A DNA stretch of 27,833 nucleotides from a virus, in IMG/VR virus record IMGVR_UViG_3300042368_001180, positions 1 to 27,833 of that record; one strand, 5' to 3'. The notes under the pieces are model-generated. The model worked only from the letters and a program-made list of their open reading frames with translations. It ran no database searches and was not told the DNA's origin. Shown in pieces: positions 13,417-20,683 of this stretch (its first letter is position 1; each line of letters opens with the position of its first letter). The position numbers and the translations under genes were made by a program.

Positions 13417-13725
13417 CTAATATAACTGTAAAGGTATTTCGTTCCTTGGTCGGAATAAGGGCATCTCAAGCATAAAGCTTTGACGGGGTTCGGTAGCTGC
13501 GATTTCTATACTAGGTGAAACTAAATCAAGTGGCTTTACATCATCCCAATTTATAACACGATAACCGCCTTTTTCTTCTATTTCCTTTTTATTTAAAAGA
13601 ACAACTGCTACCTTAAAACCTGTTCGATCAGGAGCATAAAACGCAATAGAATCGCCTAGATCATGAGCTGGTATCATTCCTATTGCTTTCATCATTGATT
13701 TAATTTCTTCATAATTATGTTTCAT
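13417..13725 (-). CDS. hypothetical protein, 102 residues
   Basis: This mixed alpha/beta product contains SIAFYAPDRTGFKVAVVLLN, a strand pair, and a C-terminal part rich in Pro and Ser. It overlaps the end of the RusA-like gene by 4 bases. Small proteins with such a strand core appear next to phage resolvases, but I know no function. Confidence 0.5.
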   Translation of the reverse strand: MKHNYEEIKSMMKAIGMIPAHDLGDSIAFYAPDRTGFKVAVVLLNKKEIEEKGGYRVINWDDVKPLDLVSPSIEIAATEPRQSFMLEMPLFRPRNEIPLQLY

Positions 13726-14180
13726 TCAAAAATCCTTTTAGCTAGATCAACTTCTAATCTAGACTCTTCTTCTTTAATTTCTTCAATTATCACACCGATA
13801 AAGGGCGTTTCTGAATAAAATTTGATAAAAGGTTCTTTAAAAGATACAAAATGATTATCATCTGAAAAGGCATGACCCTTTAGTGAATCTAATACGAGTT
13901 TTATGACGTTATCGACATCTGGCTTTACAGTAGGTCTAATCAGTCCATCAAGCATTAAGGCTCTTTGTTTTTTAGGTGTGGCTTTTGGAATTGGATAACC
14001 CAAGATTAAAGTTAGTTTTAAGGGAATCCCCTTTTCAAAACTCATTTGAGATTGCGTTTTCCAAGCTGCTAGAATAACATCTTCTCTTTTTTTTGTTTCA
14101 GGATGAGTGTAAAATCCATATCTTCCTTTAAGCGGGTTCTTTTTCCCAGCGGGATTCATGTCTATTTTTAGTTTAATCAT
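13722..14180 (-). CDS. rusA: RusA-type Holliday-junction resolvase
   Basis: The 152-residue protein shows the RusA pattern. KPDVDNVIKLVLDSL at 86-100 contains the acidic pair D88/D90, and DD at 107-108 supplies further acidic residues. These side chains bind the metal for cleavage of four-way DNA junctions in lambdoid phages. The basic N-terminus has NPLKGRYGFY near 15-24. RusA would resolve branched DNA made during replication and by the ERF annealing protein. It overlaps both neighbours by 4 bases in the leftward operon. Confidence 0.85.
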   Translation of the reverse strand: MIKLKIDMNPAGKKNPLKGRYGFYTHPETKKREDVILAAWKTQSQMSFEKGIPLKLTLILGYPIPKATPKKQRALMLDGLIRPTVKPDVDNVIKLVLDSLKGHAFSDDNHFVSFKEPFIKFYSETPFIGVIIEEIKEEESRLEVDLAKRIFE

Positions 14181-14368
14181 TTATTCTCCAGTCTAAAGCG
14201 TTGATAAGCTTTATCGTTAATTATCAAAGAAGCTCCTTCGGGTAATCTTAATTCTACCCATTTGAGACACCTAATGAAATCTGACTGGGGATATATGCTT
14301 CTGATTTTTTCTAGTTCTTCTTCTGTTTTAAGGACTAAGGTTCTAATCGGTGGCTTTGGTTTTTTCAT
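14177..14368 (-). CDS. hypothetical protein, 63 residues
   Basis: This small product starts with a basic proline-rich MKKPKPPIRTLVLKTEEEL and continues with helical and strand segments. The start overlaps no gene but lies four bases after the upstream stop. It overlaps the resolvase start by 4 bases, so translation is likely coupled to it. No family is recognised. Confidence 0.5.
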   Translation of the reverse strand: MKKPKPPIRTLVLKTEEELEKIRSIYPQSDFIRCLKWVELRLPEGASLIINDKAYQRFRLENK

Positions 14369-14371
14369 CTA

Positions 14372-14776
14372 TTACACACACCCTATAGTGCCTGAGCTTA
14401 CGGTTATAACAGGCGTAAACGTCTTCTTCTTTAATTTAATAAATGGAAGATTTATCTGTGAATATCCTATCGTGTAGCCTTCTAGATCATATCCTAGTGA
14501 ACTTATAGCCCGTAAAAATTCTTCCTCTGTTAAAAGAATTTTCAATTCATCTGGTTTTCTTGGTGCTGGCGTTGTTTTTTCTCCTTCTATTTCGTCTAAA
14601 TTCTTAATCCATCTGGCGTTAAGGATGATTTCTTTCCCGTCGAAATCTTCAAATATCCAAGTGTCATCTTTATATATGCCATAATCCCTATCGTTGACAT
14701 CAATAAACCTCAAGACCCTATCTCGGTAAACTCGATCTATGTACTTCTTTCCTTGTATTAAATCTTCTGGTTTCAT
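14372..14776 (-). CDS. soluble protein with MKxEDLIxGKxY N-terminal domain
   Basis: The 134-residue product begins MKPEDLIQGKKYIDRVY and continues with strand patterns (RFIDVNDRDYGIYKDDTWIF), like an SH3-like barrel. The first ten residues match the membrane protein at 12777-13166, which adds two membrane helices to a similar module. The C-terminal half ends TPVITVSSGTIGCV. The start overlaps the stop of the upstream 59-residue gene (TAATG). Function unknown. Confidence 0.55.
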   Translation of the reverse strand: MKPEDLIQGKKYIDRVYRDRVLRFIDVNDRDYGIYKDDTWIFEDFDGKEIILNARWIKNLDEIEGEKTTPAPRKPDELKILLTEEEFLRAISSLGYDLEGYTIGYSQINLPFIKLKKKTFTPVITVSSGTIGCV

Positions 14777-14955
14777 TACTCTACCTCCAAAGCAACTGGT
14801 TCAGCTTGCTCAACTGGCTCAAAATCTTCATAGTCATAGTCATAGTCTACTTTGCCCTCATTGAAAATAGCTATCGCTTTTTCTTCTGATTCGGCTTCGA
14901 TAATTGCATATTGACTTGTTTTAGTGTATCCGTCTATCTCTACTCTGTATTTCAT
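14776..14955 (-). CDS. small acidic protein, 59 residues
   Basis: The frame encodes a protein that starts MKYRVEIDGYTKTSQYAIIE, follows with a helix (AESEEKAIAIFNEG) and ends with a repeated Asp-Tyr run and an acidic tail (DYDYDYEDFEP). The strand-helix order suggests a small ferredoxin-like domain. GGAGG is well placed before the ATG, and the gene abuts the upstream stop and overlaps the next start by one base, so it is very likely real. Function unknown. Confidence 0.65.
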   Translation of the reverse strand: MKYRVEIDGYTKTSQYAIIEAESEEKAIAIFNEGKVDYDYDYEDFEPVEQAEPVALEVE

Positions 14956-15303
14956 TCAATCCTCCAATTTCATTTTAAAGTCTTGTATATGACTGTGTAA
15001 ATATATGCAAAGTGGATGTAACTCGCCAACTTTAAAAACATCATCTTGATTTACCTCTATTATTCTTACCTCACCTAACTTTATGTGTTGTCTGTAGGAA
15101 AGATATTTTATATCTTGAACACACTTATTTAATAGCTTTATGCTCGGCTTAAGCCTATCCTCTAAATCTGCCTTAGCTCTCCTGTAAATATCTGGTTGAT
15201 CTAACTTAGCTTGATTTTCTAAATATCCTATTAGTGAGTGAGCTTGAATTAGGTAGAATATTATGATTATGTAACCAAGAGCAATTATAAATGTTTCTGT
15301 CAT
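14956..15303 (-). CDS. membrane-anchored protein, 115 residues
   Basis: One membrane helix occupies about 5-24 (ALGYIIIIFYLIQA core). The rest is a charged helical region (DIYRRAKADLEDRLKPSIKL) and a mixed C-terminal part, probably cytoplasmic or periplasmic. It directly follows the metzincin gene in the operon with a GAGGATT ribosome site. Its role is unknown; an accessory to the exported protease or to membrane lesions is conceivable. Confidence 0.55.
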   Translation of the reverse strand: MTETFIIALGYIIIIFYLIQAHSLIGYLENQAKLDQPDIYRRAKADLEDRLKPSIKLLNKCVQDIKYLSYRQHIKLGEVRIIEVNQDDVFKVGELHPLCIYLHSHIQDFKMKLED

Positions 15304-15312
15304 TCAATCCTC

Positions 15313-16173
15313 CTAAAACTCTAAGTTTAAAACCCTGTCTTTATCAATGTTTACTATTCTTTTCCCTCTGAAATACCTAATCTTAGAGTAGGTAGACGGT
15401 TTAGGGAATAAGTTTATAATTCCAGCTCCATTTGTGGCAGGCGTAATATTTATGTAGTATCTACCTTTTTTCAATCTTTTAATCTCATACTCTGTTTTTT
15501 CTTCAAAGAAATAACTAGGTACTATTTGGCTGGAATCCTCGGGGTTATCTACATTAACAAAGTTTAGTACCATTCCCTTAAGGACTGGAATAGTACCAGT
15601 GATAGTTACAGTATCGCTTAAGTAACGCTCACTTAGGGTTTCAGATAAAGCCCTGATATCATCATGCAGTAATCCTTGATTCGGTTTAAAGCTAACCATT
15701 AAGCCTCTTGGCTGTGATAATCCTTCGCCTGCTCTAAATGGCTGTACATGATCTATACCGATAGAATGGCATATCTCATGAATTATTATCCACGCTAAAC
15801 GCTCTACGCTAGAAGCAGTACCCGCAGCACACAAGCCACGATTAAGCCCGCCATCTGATAATCTGTAAGCAGGGTCTAAGAATGAAGCTCCTGTATTATT
15901 GTAAATACTGGCATAAGCTACGGCTGTTTCATTCGTTAAAGGGTCATAGGCTAGATCGATATTCTTTCTTTCTTTTAAAACGAATGGGTACGGCTCTAGT
16001 ATCTCAAATACTCTGTTAATCACTTCTTGTGGATACTCAGTGTCAATCACTAATTGCACTGGCTTCGTACCTGCCCAGTAAGCATTAGTTCCATTATCCC
16101 AATGATATACGGCTGCTTGAGCCTGATTAAGCCCTACTGCAAGTAAGCTAGTTAGTATTGTTATTTTTTTCAT
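15313..16173 (-). CDS. exported metzincin-type zinc metalloprotease
   Basis: The 286-residue protein begins with a Sec-type signal peptide (MKKITILTSLLAVGLNQAQA, likely cut after A20). HEICHSIGIDH at 132-142 is the extended metzincin zinc motif HExxHxxGxxH, with E133 as catalytic base, and GLMV at 157-160 supplies the Met-turn. The order matches matrixin-like secreted proteases. A C-terminal beta-rich domain (about 190-286) follows. An exported protease in a phage early/middle operon is unusual; it might process envelope or periplasmic proteins, or act as a fitness gene. The start overlaps the previous stop by 4 bases. Confidence 0.8.
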   Translation of the reverse strand: MKKITILTSLLAVGLNQAQAAVYHWDNGTNAYWAGTKPVQLVIDTEYPQEVINRVFEILEPYPFVLKERKNIDLAYDPLTNETAVAYASIYNNTGASFLDPAYRLSDGGLNRGLCAAGTASSVERLAWIIIHEICHSIGIDHVQPFRAGEGLSQPRGLMVSFKPNQGLLHDDIRALSETLSERYLSDTVTITGTIPVLKGMVLNFVNVDNPEDSSQIVPSYFFEEKTEYEIKRLKKGRYYINITPATNGAGIINLFPKPSTYSKIRYFRGKRIVNIDKDRVLNLEF

Positions 16174-16520
16174 AAATTTAATTCTTTTAGTTGTTCAAAC
16201 ATTTCCATCTGCCTGATTAATTCTTTCAAATCTTCTATGTGTTTATTCATCACATCTAAAGCTTCTTTTGCGTTAAAAGCTTTTTTTATTTTTGACTGAA
16301 AATAGATTTTAGATTCTGGCTGCATTAACTCTGAACTCGATAAGCATATTTGCTGATTCTCTTCTACGCAAAGAATAGCTACCTCTTCTGGGTACTCTGC
16401 TAAATTAGCTCCAGTCGCTATTAGGATTCGCTTATTCTCGGAATCCCATAATCTATAAGTATATTCAGGATTAACTTTAATTAAGTCCATTGCCATTTCG
16501 TTTATTTCTTCTTTTTTCAT
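16170..16520 (-). CDS. hypothetical protein with C-terminal coiled coil
   Basis: The 116-residue product has a mixed N-terminal region (YTYRLWDSENKRILIATG) and a C-terminal helix with heptad-like spacing (ALDVMNKHIEDLKELIRQME). It overlaps both neighbours by 4 bases. No family is recognised. Confidence 0.5.
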   Translation of the reverse strand: MKKEEINEMAMDLIKVNPEYTYRLWDSENKRILIATGANLAEYPEEVAILCVEENQQICLSSSELMQPESKIYFQSKIKKAFNAKEALDVMNKHIEDLKELIRQMEMFEQLKELNL

Positions 16521-16747
16521 AATTTAAAACACCTATTTAACCTTTCGATGACCGCCTCTTTTTCCGCTTGCTCAAAAGCTTCTAAATCAAACTGGCATAT
16601 AGTGATTGAATTTAAAAAGTTAAGATAGCTCTTAATATTTCCAAGTCCTATTACGGTACTGGTGTCTCCATCCGCTATAGCTTTTAAACTCATTTCATTT
16701 ACGAGTTTTAAAGAATCTTCTAAGTGTGATCTGTTAATGTGAATCAT
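16517..16747 (-). CDS. hypothetical helical protein, 76 residues
   Basis: The product is almost entirely helical, with the centre LKLVNEMSLKAIADGD and a C-terminal LEAFEQAEKEAVIERLNRC. GAGGTGA stands before the ATG, and ATGA overlaps join it to both neighbours. No known domain is seen. Confidence 0.5.
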   Translation of the reverse strand: MIHINRSHLEDSLKLVNEMSLKAIADGDTSTVIGLGNIKSYLNFLNSITICQFDLEAFEQAEKEAVIERLNRCFKL

Positions 16748-17073
16748 TTATTCACCTCGCTTGAGCTAATCCAATTCTCAGGATTCTTTGATAATTCTAA
16801 ATGCCCATTGTTTGTTTGAATTAACTTGTGAGGGAAAAAAGCATAAAGGAACAATCGAATAGGGGTTTCATCTTCGTTCTGGATAAATCTTAGTCTTTCT
16901 CTTGAATATTCAAGGGTGCTAATAGCATTTTCTGTCTTTCCCTTTGTCCTTCTTTTTATCTCTTCATTCATTTTAATTCTTAAAATTTCTAGTTTTAATG
17001 GCGTTGGCTCCTGCCATATATCTTTAACTAGAGATATTAAGTCGATTCCATTGTCCCAAAAGTTAGTTTCCAT
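16744..17073 (-). CDS. hypothetical protein, about 109 residues
   Basis: The start is placed at the second ATG (17073) because GGAGAT lies about 9 bases upstream of it; an earlier in-frame ATG at 17088 has no site. The product starts METNFWDNGIDLISLVKDIW and has a basic helical centre (EEIKRRTKGKTE). It overlaps the upstream gene by 11 bases. Function unknown. Confidence 0.5.
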   Translation of the reverse strand: METNFWDNGIDLISLVKDIWQEPTPLKLEILRIKMNEEIKRRTKGKTENAISTLEYSRERLRFIQNEDETPIRLFLYAFFPHKLIQTNNGHLELSKNPENWISSSEVNK

Positions 17074-17365
17074 TGTCTTTATCTCCATTTATCAAAGCCC
17101 TAACTAGCCCTGCTCTCCCTTCTGCTTCGATCTTAACGCCTTTTTTTAATGCTTCTCTTTTCAGAAAACGCCATTCCTCATCAGTAGCTGTTAGTCCGTG
17201 GCGTACCCTGTCTTGTTTTTCAACTTTTTTATACACAGGTTTAATTTCTCCTGCTTTGTATTTGGCAATCAAAACAGTCAAAAAATTATCAGGAAGCTTA
17301 TTATTCTTGACTTTGTACTTCTCGACTGAGCCAATTTCTAGATTGACTATTCTAACTTTTTTCAT
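17063..17365 (-). CDS. hypothetical basic protein, 100 residues
   Basis: The product is Lys-rich (KVKNNKLPDNFLTVLIAKYK) and ends with RAGLVRALINGDKDNGN. The middle contains HGLTATDEEWRFLKREALKKG, which resembles the start of small ribbon-helix-helix or HTH regulators. It may bind DNA, but no clear motif is present. It overlaps both neighbours. Confidence 0.5.
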   Translation of the reverse strand: MKKVRIVNLEIGSVEKYKVKNNKLPDNFLTVLIAKYKAGEIKPVYKKVEKQDRVRHGLTATDEEWRFLKREALKKGVKIEAEGRAGLVRALINGDKDNGN

Positions 17366-17652
17366 ATCTGTTCCCTATCTAATTCTCTCTGAGCCTCGGC
17401 TTTAGGGTCTATTTCGTTTTTCTCGACAATGGCTATTTTTTCATCTAGCCAAGAAATCATCTCGGCTAGCTGTTTTTCCGTAGTCGCCCAAATCCCTGAG
17501 GAATCTTCCCAGTGGTCAAAATTGAAAAATAAATAGATCCCTTTTGTTGTTAAGTGAATTGCTGCTTGTTCAACTTTTGAGCTTTCATTAAAATCAATAA
17601 CTCTATTAAAAAGAGTTTCGATCAGGCATCTCATGTCATTGTTTAGTTTCAA
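17362..17652 (-). CDS. hypothetical acidic protein, tandem paralogue 1
   Basis: The 96-residue frame begins at a TTG (17652) with GGAG about 10 bases upstream; an ATG at 17634 is the alternative start. The core GIYLFFNFDHWEDSSGIWAT and AEMISWLDEKI match the neighbour's GLRLFAILPNEPQISW and RNMGDWLLEQE in order and spacing. The two genes overlap by 17 bases and look like a diverged duplication. Function unknown. Confidence 0.5.
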   Translation of the reverse strand: MKLNNDMRCLIETLFNRVIDFNESSKVEQAAIHLTTKGIYLFFNFDHWEDSSGIWATTEKQLAEMISWLDEKIAIVEKNEIDPKAEAQRELDREQI

Positions 17653-17896
17653 TTGCTTTCATCTCCTGCTCTAAAAGCCAATCACCCATGTTTCTTAGCT
17701 CTTCCTCTGTGCTTGCTGCCTCGCACCTGTTCCAGCTTATTTGTGGCTCATTGGGCAGAATTGCAAACAAGCGTAAGCCCTGTTCGTCTATTTCTAAATT
17801 TACATCGATGATTCCATCGATATTCATAAAAATAGCTTTTCTCACAATAAGATCAACTAAGCTCAGTTCGGCAAGAGTTGGATTAAATTTATTCAT
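17636..17896 (-). CDS. hypothetical acidic protein, tandem paralogue 2
   Basis: The 86-residue product shares a strand-strand-helix plan with the adjacent gene and ends in a helix rich in Glu. The start touches the stop of the SSB-like gene. Its position beside recombination genes suggests an accessory, perhaps a DNA mimic because of its net negative charge, but that is only a guess. Confidence 0.5.
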   Translation of the reverse strand: MNKFNPTLAELSLVDLIVRKAIFMNIDGIIDVNLEIDEQGLRLFAILPNEPQISWNRCEAASTEEELRNMGDWLLEQEMKAIETKQ

Positions 17897-18570
17897 TAGA
17901 ACGGCACCTCCTCGCTCTCTACTGCTGTTCCTGCTGCCTTAGCTTTAACTAAATTATCCTTAGCTAAATCTAATTGCCCTTGAGTAACAGGAGCTTTCTT
18001 TTTAGCTGCACCAGGCATAATTCTAGGAGCTTGTTTGTTTAACTTCTCAGTAAACCTTGCATCCTTTTTAGAAATTACATATTTCTCATAGAAGCTAGCT
18101 GCATCAGGAAAAAGCTCATCCGACTGTGCTAAATCCTCATCTGAAAAATCAATATCGGGAATGCTTGTTACTGGTGTGCCAAATGACTCTAAAAATTTAG
18201 CTGAAATATAATCATTCTGTTCTAGTCTTACCGATAACCTCTCTTTGTCTAACCAGCCTTGAATTGGGAAATATAAACCAAAATCAGTAATTAGATCACC
18301 ACCTATGCTAACACTTCCTTTTTCTGTTTGATTAACAAACAAAGTAACATCTGGCTTCTCGATCTCGTAAGTAGTGCCATCATCCTTAGTGATAGTTTGC
18401 ATTTCAGGCTCTTTGCCTTCTAAGAAAAGCTCGATCAACTGTTTACCATTTTTAGTAACTTTTTTTTGTCCTTTAACTGAGGCGATAGCTTTTTCTTTGT
18501 AATAGAAATAGCCTTCGTATTCCTCTGCTTCATTTTTTCTTATTCCGATTATTACGTTTTGTGCTTTCAT
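17896..18570 (-). CDS. SSB-like single-stranded-DNA-binding protein
   Basis: The 224-residue protein ends with VESEEVPF, an acidic tip with a terminal Pro-Phe like the DIPF tip of bacterial SSB, which docks repair and replication partners. The N-terminal 120 residues form a strand-rich region with IIGIRKNEAEEYEGYFYYKE, compatible with an OB-fold. A Lys/Ala/Pro-rich linker precedes the tip. It follows the ERF gene directly, which supports a role in coating single strands for annealing. Overall sequence identity to classical SSB looks low. Confidence 0.65.
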   Translation of the reverse strand: MKAQNVIIGIRKNEAEEYEGYFYYKEKAIASVKGQKKVTKNGKQLIELFLEGKEPEMQTITKDDGTTYEIEKPDVTLFVNQTEKGSVSIGGDLITDFGLYFPIQGWLDKERLSVRLEQNDYISAKFLESFGTPVTSIPDIDFSDEDLAQSDELFPDAASFYEKYVISKKDARFTEKLNKQAPRIMPGAAKKKAPVTQGQLDLAKDNLVKAKAAGTAVESEEVPF

Positions 18571-18586
18571 GTATATTTTCTCCTTT

Positions 18587-19114
18587 TTAGAAATTTACAA
18601 CTGGTTTTATTTTTGCCGCTGGCTTTGCTTCTGCCGTTGGCTCTTGTGAATCTGGGTCTTTGCCGTCATCTATGGCTAGCAAGCCATTTAAGGCATATTT
18701 ACGAGCGTAAGAAGAAGCTGCACCTGTTACCTGTGCTTCGTCCATTCCCTTTTTACTCTCTGCTTCTCTAGCATAAGCTGAGGCAGTGATAGTTTCAATT
18801 CTGTTATGAGTAGTCGACATGCTACCATCTGACAACATAGCCGTTGCCTTAACGTAAAATCTACCACTGGTTTTAATGTTACTACTTGAATCTTTTTCGT
18901 CTGGGATTCTAGTTATCTCACTTGGCGATTCAATAAAAACAATTTCATCGGTCAAAATTAAATTCAATCCTAAATTTAATTCTTCGTTTTTATCCTTAAA
19001 AGCTCTTAAAATGCTTTCTGCTGTTCTGTAATTATAATTACCAAACTTGTTTACAGCATCTTTAGGAACTTTTAAAGCTTGCTGGATTTTATGGAGTTTT
19101 TCGTAAAGGCTCAT
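18587..19114 (-). CDS. erf: ERF-family single-strand annealing protein
   Basis: The 175-residue product has the ERF signature: GNYNYRTAESILRAFK at 25-40, then the conserved block QVTGAASSYARKYALNGLLA at 128-147 and DDGKDPD after it. ERF proteins form rings that anneal complementary single strands and circularise or recombine phage DNA. A C-terminal Ala/Lys/Pro tail follows. It lies between the Gam-like and SSB-like genes, a typical recombination set. The stop of the Gam-like gene overlaps its start. Confidence 0.85.
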   Translation of the reverse strand: MSLYEKLHKIQQALKVPKDAVNKFGNYNYRTAESILRAFKDKNEELNLGLNLILTDEIVFIESPSEITRIPDEKDSSSNIKTSGRFYVKATAMLSDGSMSTTHNRIETITASAYAREAESKKGMDEAQVTGAASSYARKYALNGLLAIDDGKDPDSQEPTAEAKPAAKIKPVVNF

Positions 19115-19548
19115 TCTTTCCCCCCGAATTGCAAATACATTTTCTCACAAGCTGGTACTGCTTCCACGCCTTCTATATTTTCACCATCTTTTAAGATGGC
19201 TTCTTTTAGTTTAGAGTTGTCTAGCTCTAAGCTAATCTTTTCCTTAAAAAACTCTTTAGGGATTAAAGCCTTATCATAGACCTTGATAGATGGAGCTAAA
19301 GATTTAAACTGTACAGTACCCTGAAAAGTTTTAAGATTTTTAGATTTACTGAAATCTATTTGACTTCTAGCAAAGGCTTCTGCTTCTGCTGAAAATCTAT
19401 TATTTAGGCTTTCTAGCTTCGCTTCTACTTCTTTAAGCATCGCCTCTGATTGAGACTCAATTGTTTCAATGCGGCTATTGTATTCCCTGACCTTCCTTAG
19501 ATACCATTCAAGACTTTTTATATCGTCTATTCTAAATTCTTCGTTCAT
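19111..19548 (-). CDS. Gam-like host-nuclease inhibitor / DNA-end protein
   Basis: The start is placed at 19548 (MNEEFRIDDIKSL), where GGAAGGG precedes the ATG; an upstream ATG at 19584 lies before this site. The N-terminal half is a coiled coil (IETIESQSEAMLKEVEAKLE), and the C-terminal half contains TFQGTVQFKSL, VYDKALIPKEF and DGENIEGVEAV, the order seen in Mu Gam-like and Gp157-like proteins. These protect DNA ends from RecBCD-type nucleases. It stands first in the ERF module. Confidence 0.7.
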   Translation of the reverse strand: MNEEFRIDDIKSLEWYLRKVREYNSRIETIESQSEAMLKEVEAKLESLNNRFSAEAEAFARSQIDFSKSKNLKTFQGTVQFKSLAPSIKVYDKALIPKEFFKEKISLELDNSKLKEAILKDGENIEGVEAVPACEKMYLQFGGKE

Positions 19549-19567
19549 AATTTCCCTTCCTTGTTGT

Positions 19568-19594
19568 ATTATATCATATACCATTGTGTCAATG
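19568..19594 (-). promoter_or_regulatory. promoter/operator upstream of the Gam-ERF-SSB module
   Basis: On the - strand TTGACA and TATAAT occur 13 bases apart, too close for a standard promoter, so TTAACA (19 bases from TATAAT) may be the -35. A perfect palindrome, CATTG-TGT-CAATG at 19582-19594, overlaps TTGACA. ACAATGG also occurs in the early operator at 27467-27494, so one repressor could act at both. Confidence 0.5.
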
Positions 19595-20041
19595 TTAAGA
19601 ATATTCTTGATAGATGTATAATTTCTTTTTATCTTCTTTATTCAAAAGAGCCACTTCTGCAATTCGTCTGTTCTTTAAGCCTGAATAAGAAGCTAAACCC
19701 TTATTCACTTTCTGCCTCATTACCCAGCTAGCACCGTCTTTATTTCCAGCAGCAGCAAGTTTAACGGCTTTAGTGCAGCCATACCTGCCCGAGTTGTAGC
19801 AATAGGAGACCAAAGAATCATGCTCATTCTGCTTAGCATGTGGGAATAATGATAGTACGTGCTTAGAATCCAGCTCTAAATGCTTAACCATCCTAGATTT
19901 AGCCTCTGTCTTGCCTATACATTCCCATTTATTAGCAGCCTTAGTTCCATAGCCATTAGACCACTGGCTAACATCCCAGTAGGCACAACTAGAGAAGCCT
20001 TCTAAGCTGATTATGAATAATAATAAAGATTGGTTAATCAT
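19595..20041 (-). CDS. GH24 lysozyme, phage-type endolysin
   Basis: The 148-residue protein has the lysozyme active-site region: E14 in ISLEGFSSCAYWD, D23, and S28 in WSNGYGT, matching the Glu-Asp-Thr/Ser triad of T4-like enzymes. The C-terminal half carries the helix with NKGLASYSGLKNRRIAEVAL. The first 12 residues are hydrophobic and might act as a weak signal-anchor. It cuts the glycan chain, complementing the M15 peptidase. Its position right before the recombination module, not next to a holin, is odd. It overlaps the upstream start by 4 bases. Confidence 0.85.
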   Translation of the reverse strand: MINQSLLLFIISLEGFSSCAYWDVSQWSNGYGTKAANKWECIGKTEAKSRMVKHLELDSKHVLSLFPHAKQNEHDSLVSYCYNSGRYGCTKAVKLAAAGNKDGASWVMRQKVNKGLASYSGLKNRRIAEVALLNKEDKKKLYIYQEYS

Positions 20042-20481
20042 GCCATCACCTCTTCAAATTTAGCTTTAAGCTCTTCTGGATAGTTTTCGTGGCACCATAT
20101 GAAAGCTGTATATGCAGTCATTTCAGAATATGGATAGTTTACCAATCGCTCGTTATTATCTCTTGGGATGATTTTATCTTGCGAAACGTGCTGTTTACTA
20201 AGGTAGTAAAAACCCTTTAAAATGGGCAAGCACGCCTCTAAAGCAGCTTTGGGGATGATTGGAATTATGCCTGAAGCTGGACTTGACTTCAAGTGGTAGG
20301 AATAAGGCTCACTCATTCTAGGATTCCACATGGTCACAATTTCACCACACGAATAAAGAAAAGTAAGCGTGGTCGCTTCCTCATTTTCTCGAAATTCAAA
20401 CTTAGTGCAAACAGATCTAAAATCATACCCCAATTCAAGAATCTTTTTGCTTTCCTCGTAACTGCAATTTAGTTCAATCAT
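20038..20481 (-). CDS. hypothetical protein, 147 residues
   Basis: This mixed alpha/beta protein contains FLYSCGEIVTMWNPRMSEPY and a C-terminal helical part (AYTAFIWCHENYPEELKAKF). Similar small proteins are common in phages of Gram-negative hosts, but I know no function. It overlaps its neighbours by 4 and 8 bases. Confidence 0.5.
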   Translation of the reverse strand: MIELNCSYEESKKILELGYDFRSVCTKFEFRENEEATTLTFLYSCGEIVTMWNPRMSEPYSYHLKSSPASGIIPIIPKAALEACLPILKGFYYLSKQHVSQDKIIPRDNNERLVNYPYSEMTAYTAFIWCHENYPEELKAKFEEVMA

Positions 20482-20683
20482 CTTTTGACCCTCCCTTAAC
20501 AGACATTTTGTGAATTTTTAATTCTGGTCTCAAACCCGATTTAATATGTTTCTGCTCAAATTGTTTTGCTTCCTCTAAATCAAAAAAGATTCGCTGAAAC
20601 TTTTGTGAAGAAAAAACACTTACTTTTGTGGAATCAAAACGTACTGCTTCATTCCATAGAACTTCATAAATTTCGATATACAT
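20474..20683 (-). CDS. hypothetical protein, 69 residues
   Basis: The product starts MYIEIYEVLWNEAVRFDS and ends with a basic HKMSVKGGSKDD. It shares one base with the exported protein upstream and overlaps the 147-residue gene by 8. Nothing more can be said. Confidence 0.5.
   Translation of the reverse strand: MYIEIYEVLWNEAVRFDSTKVSVFSSQKFQRIFFDLEEAKQFEQKHIKSGLRPELKIHKMSVKGGSKDD

Noticed and set aside
17073-17405. 110-codon + strand frame in the leftward operon
   Set aside because: It is opposite two overlapping - strand genes with ribosome sites and shows the hydrophobic, Ser-rich bias of an antisense shadow.
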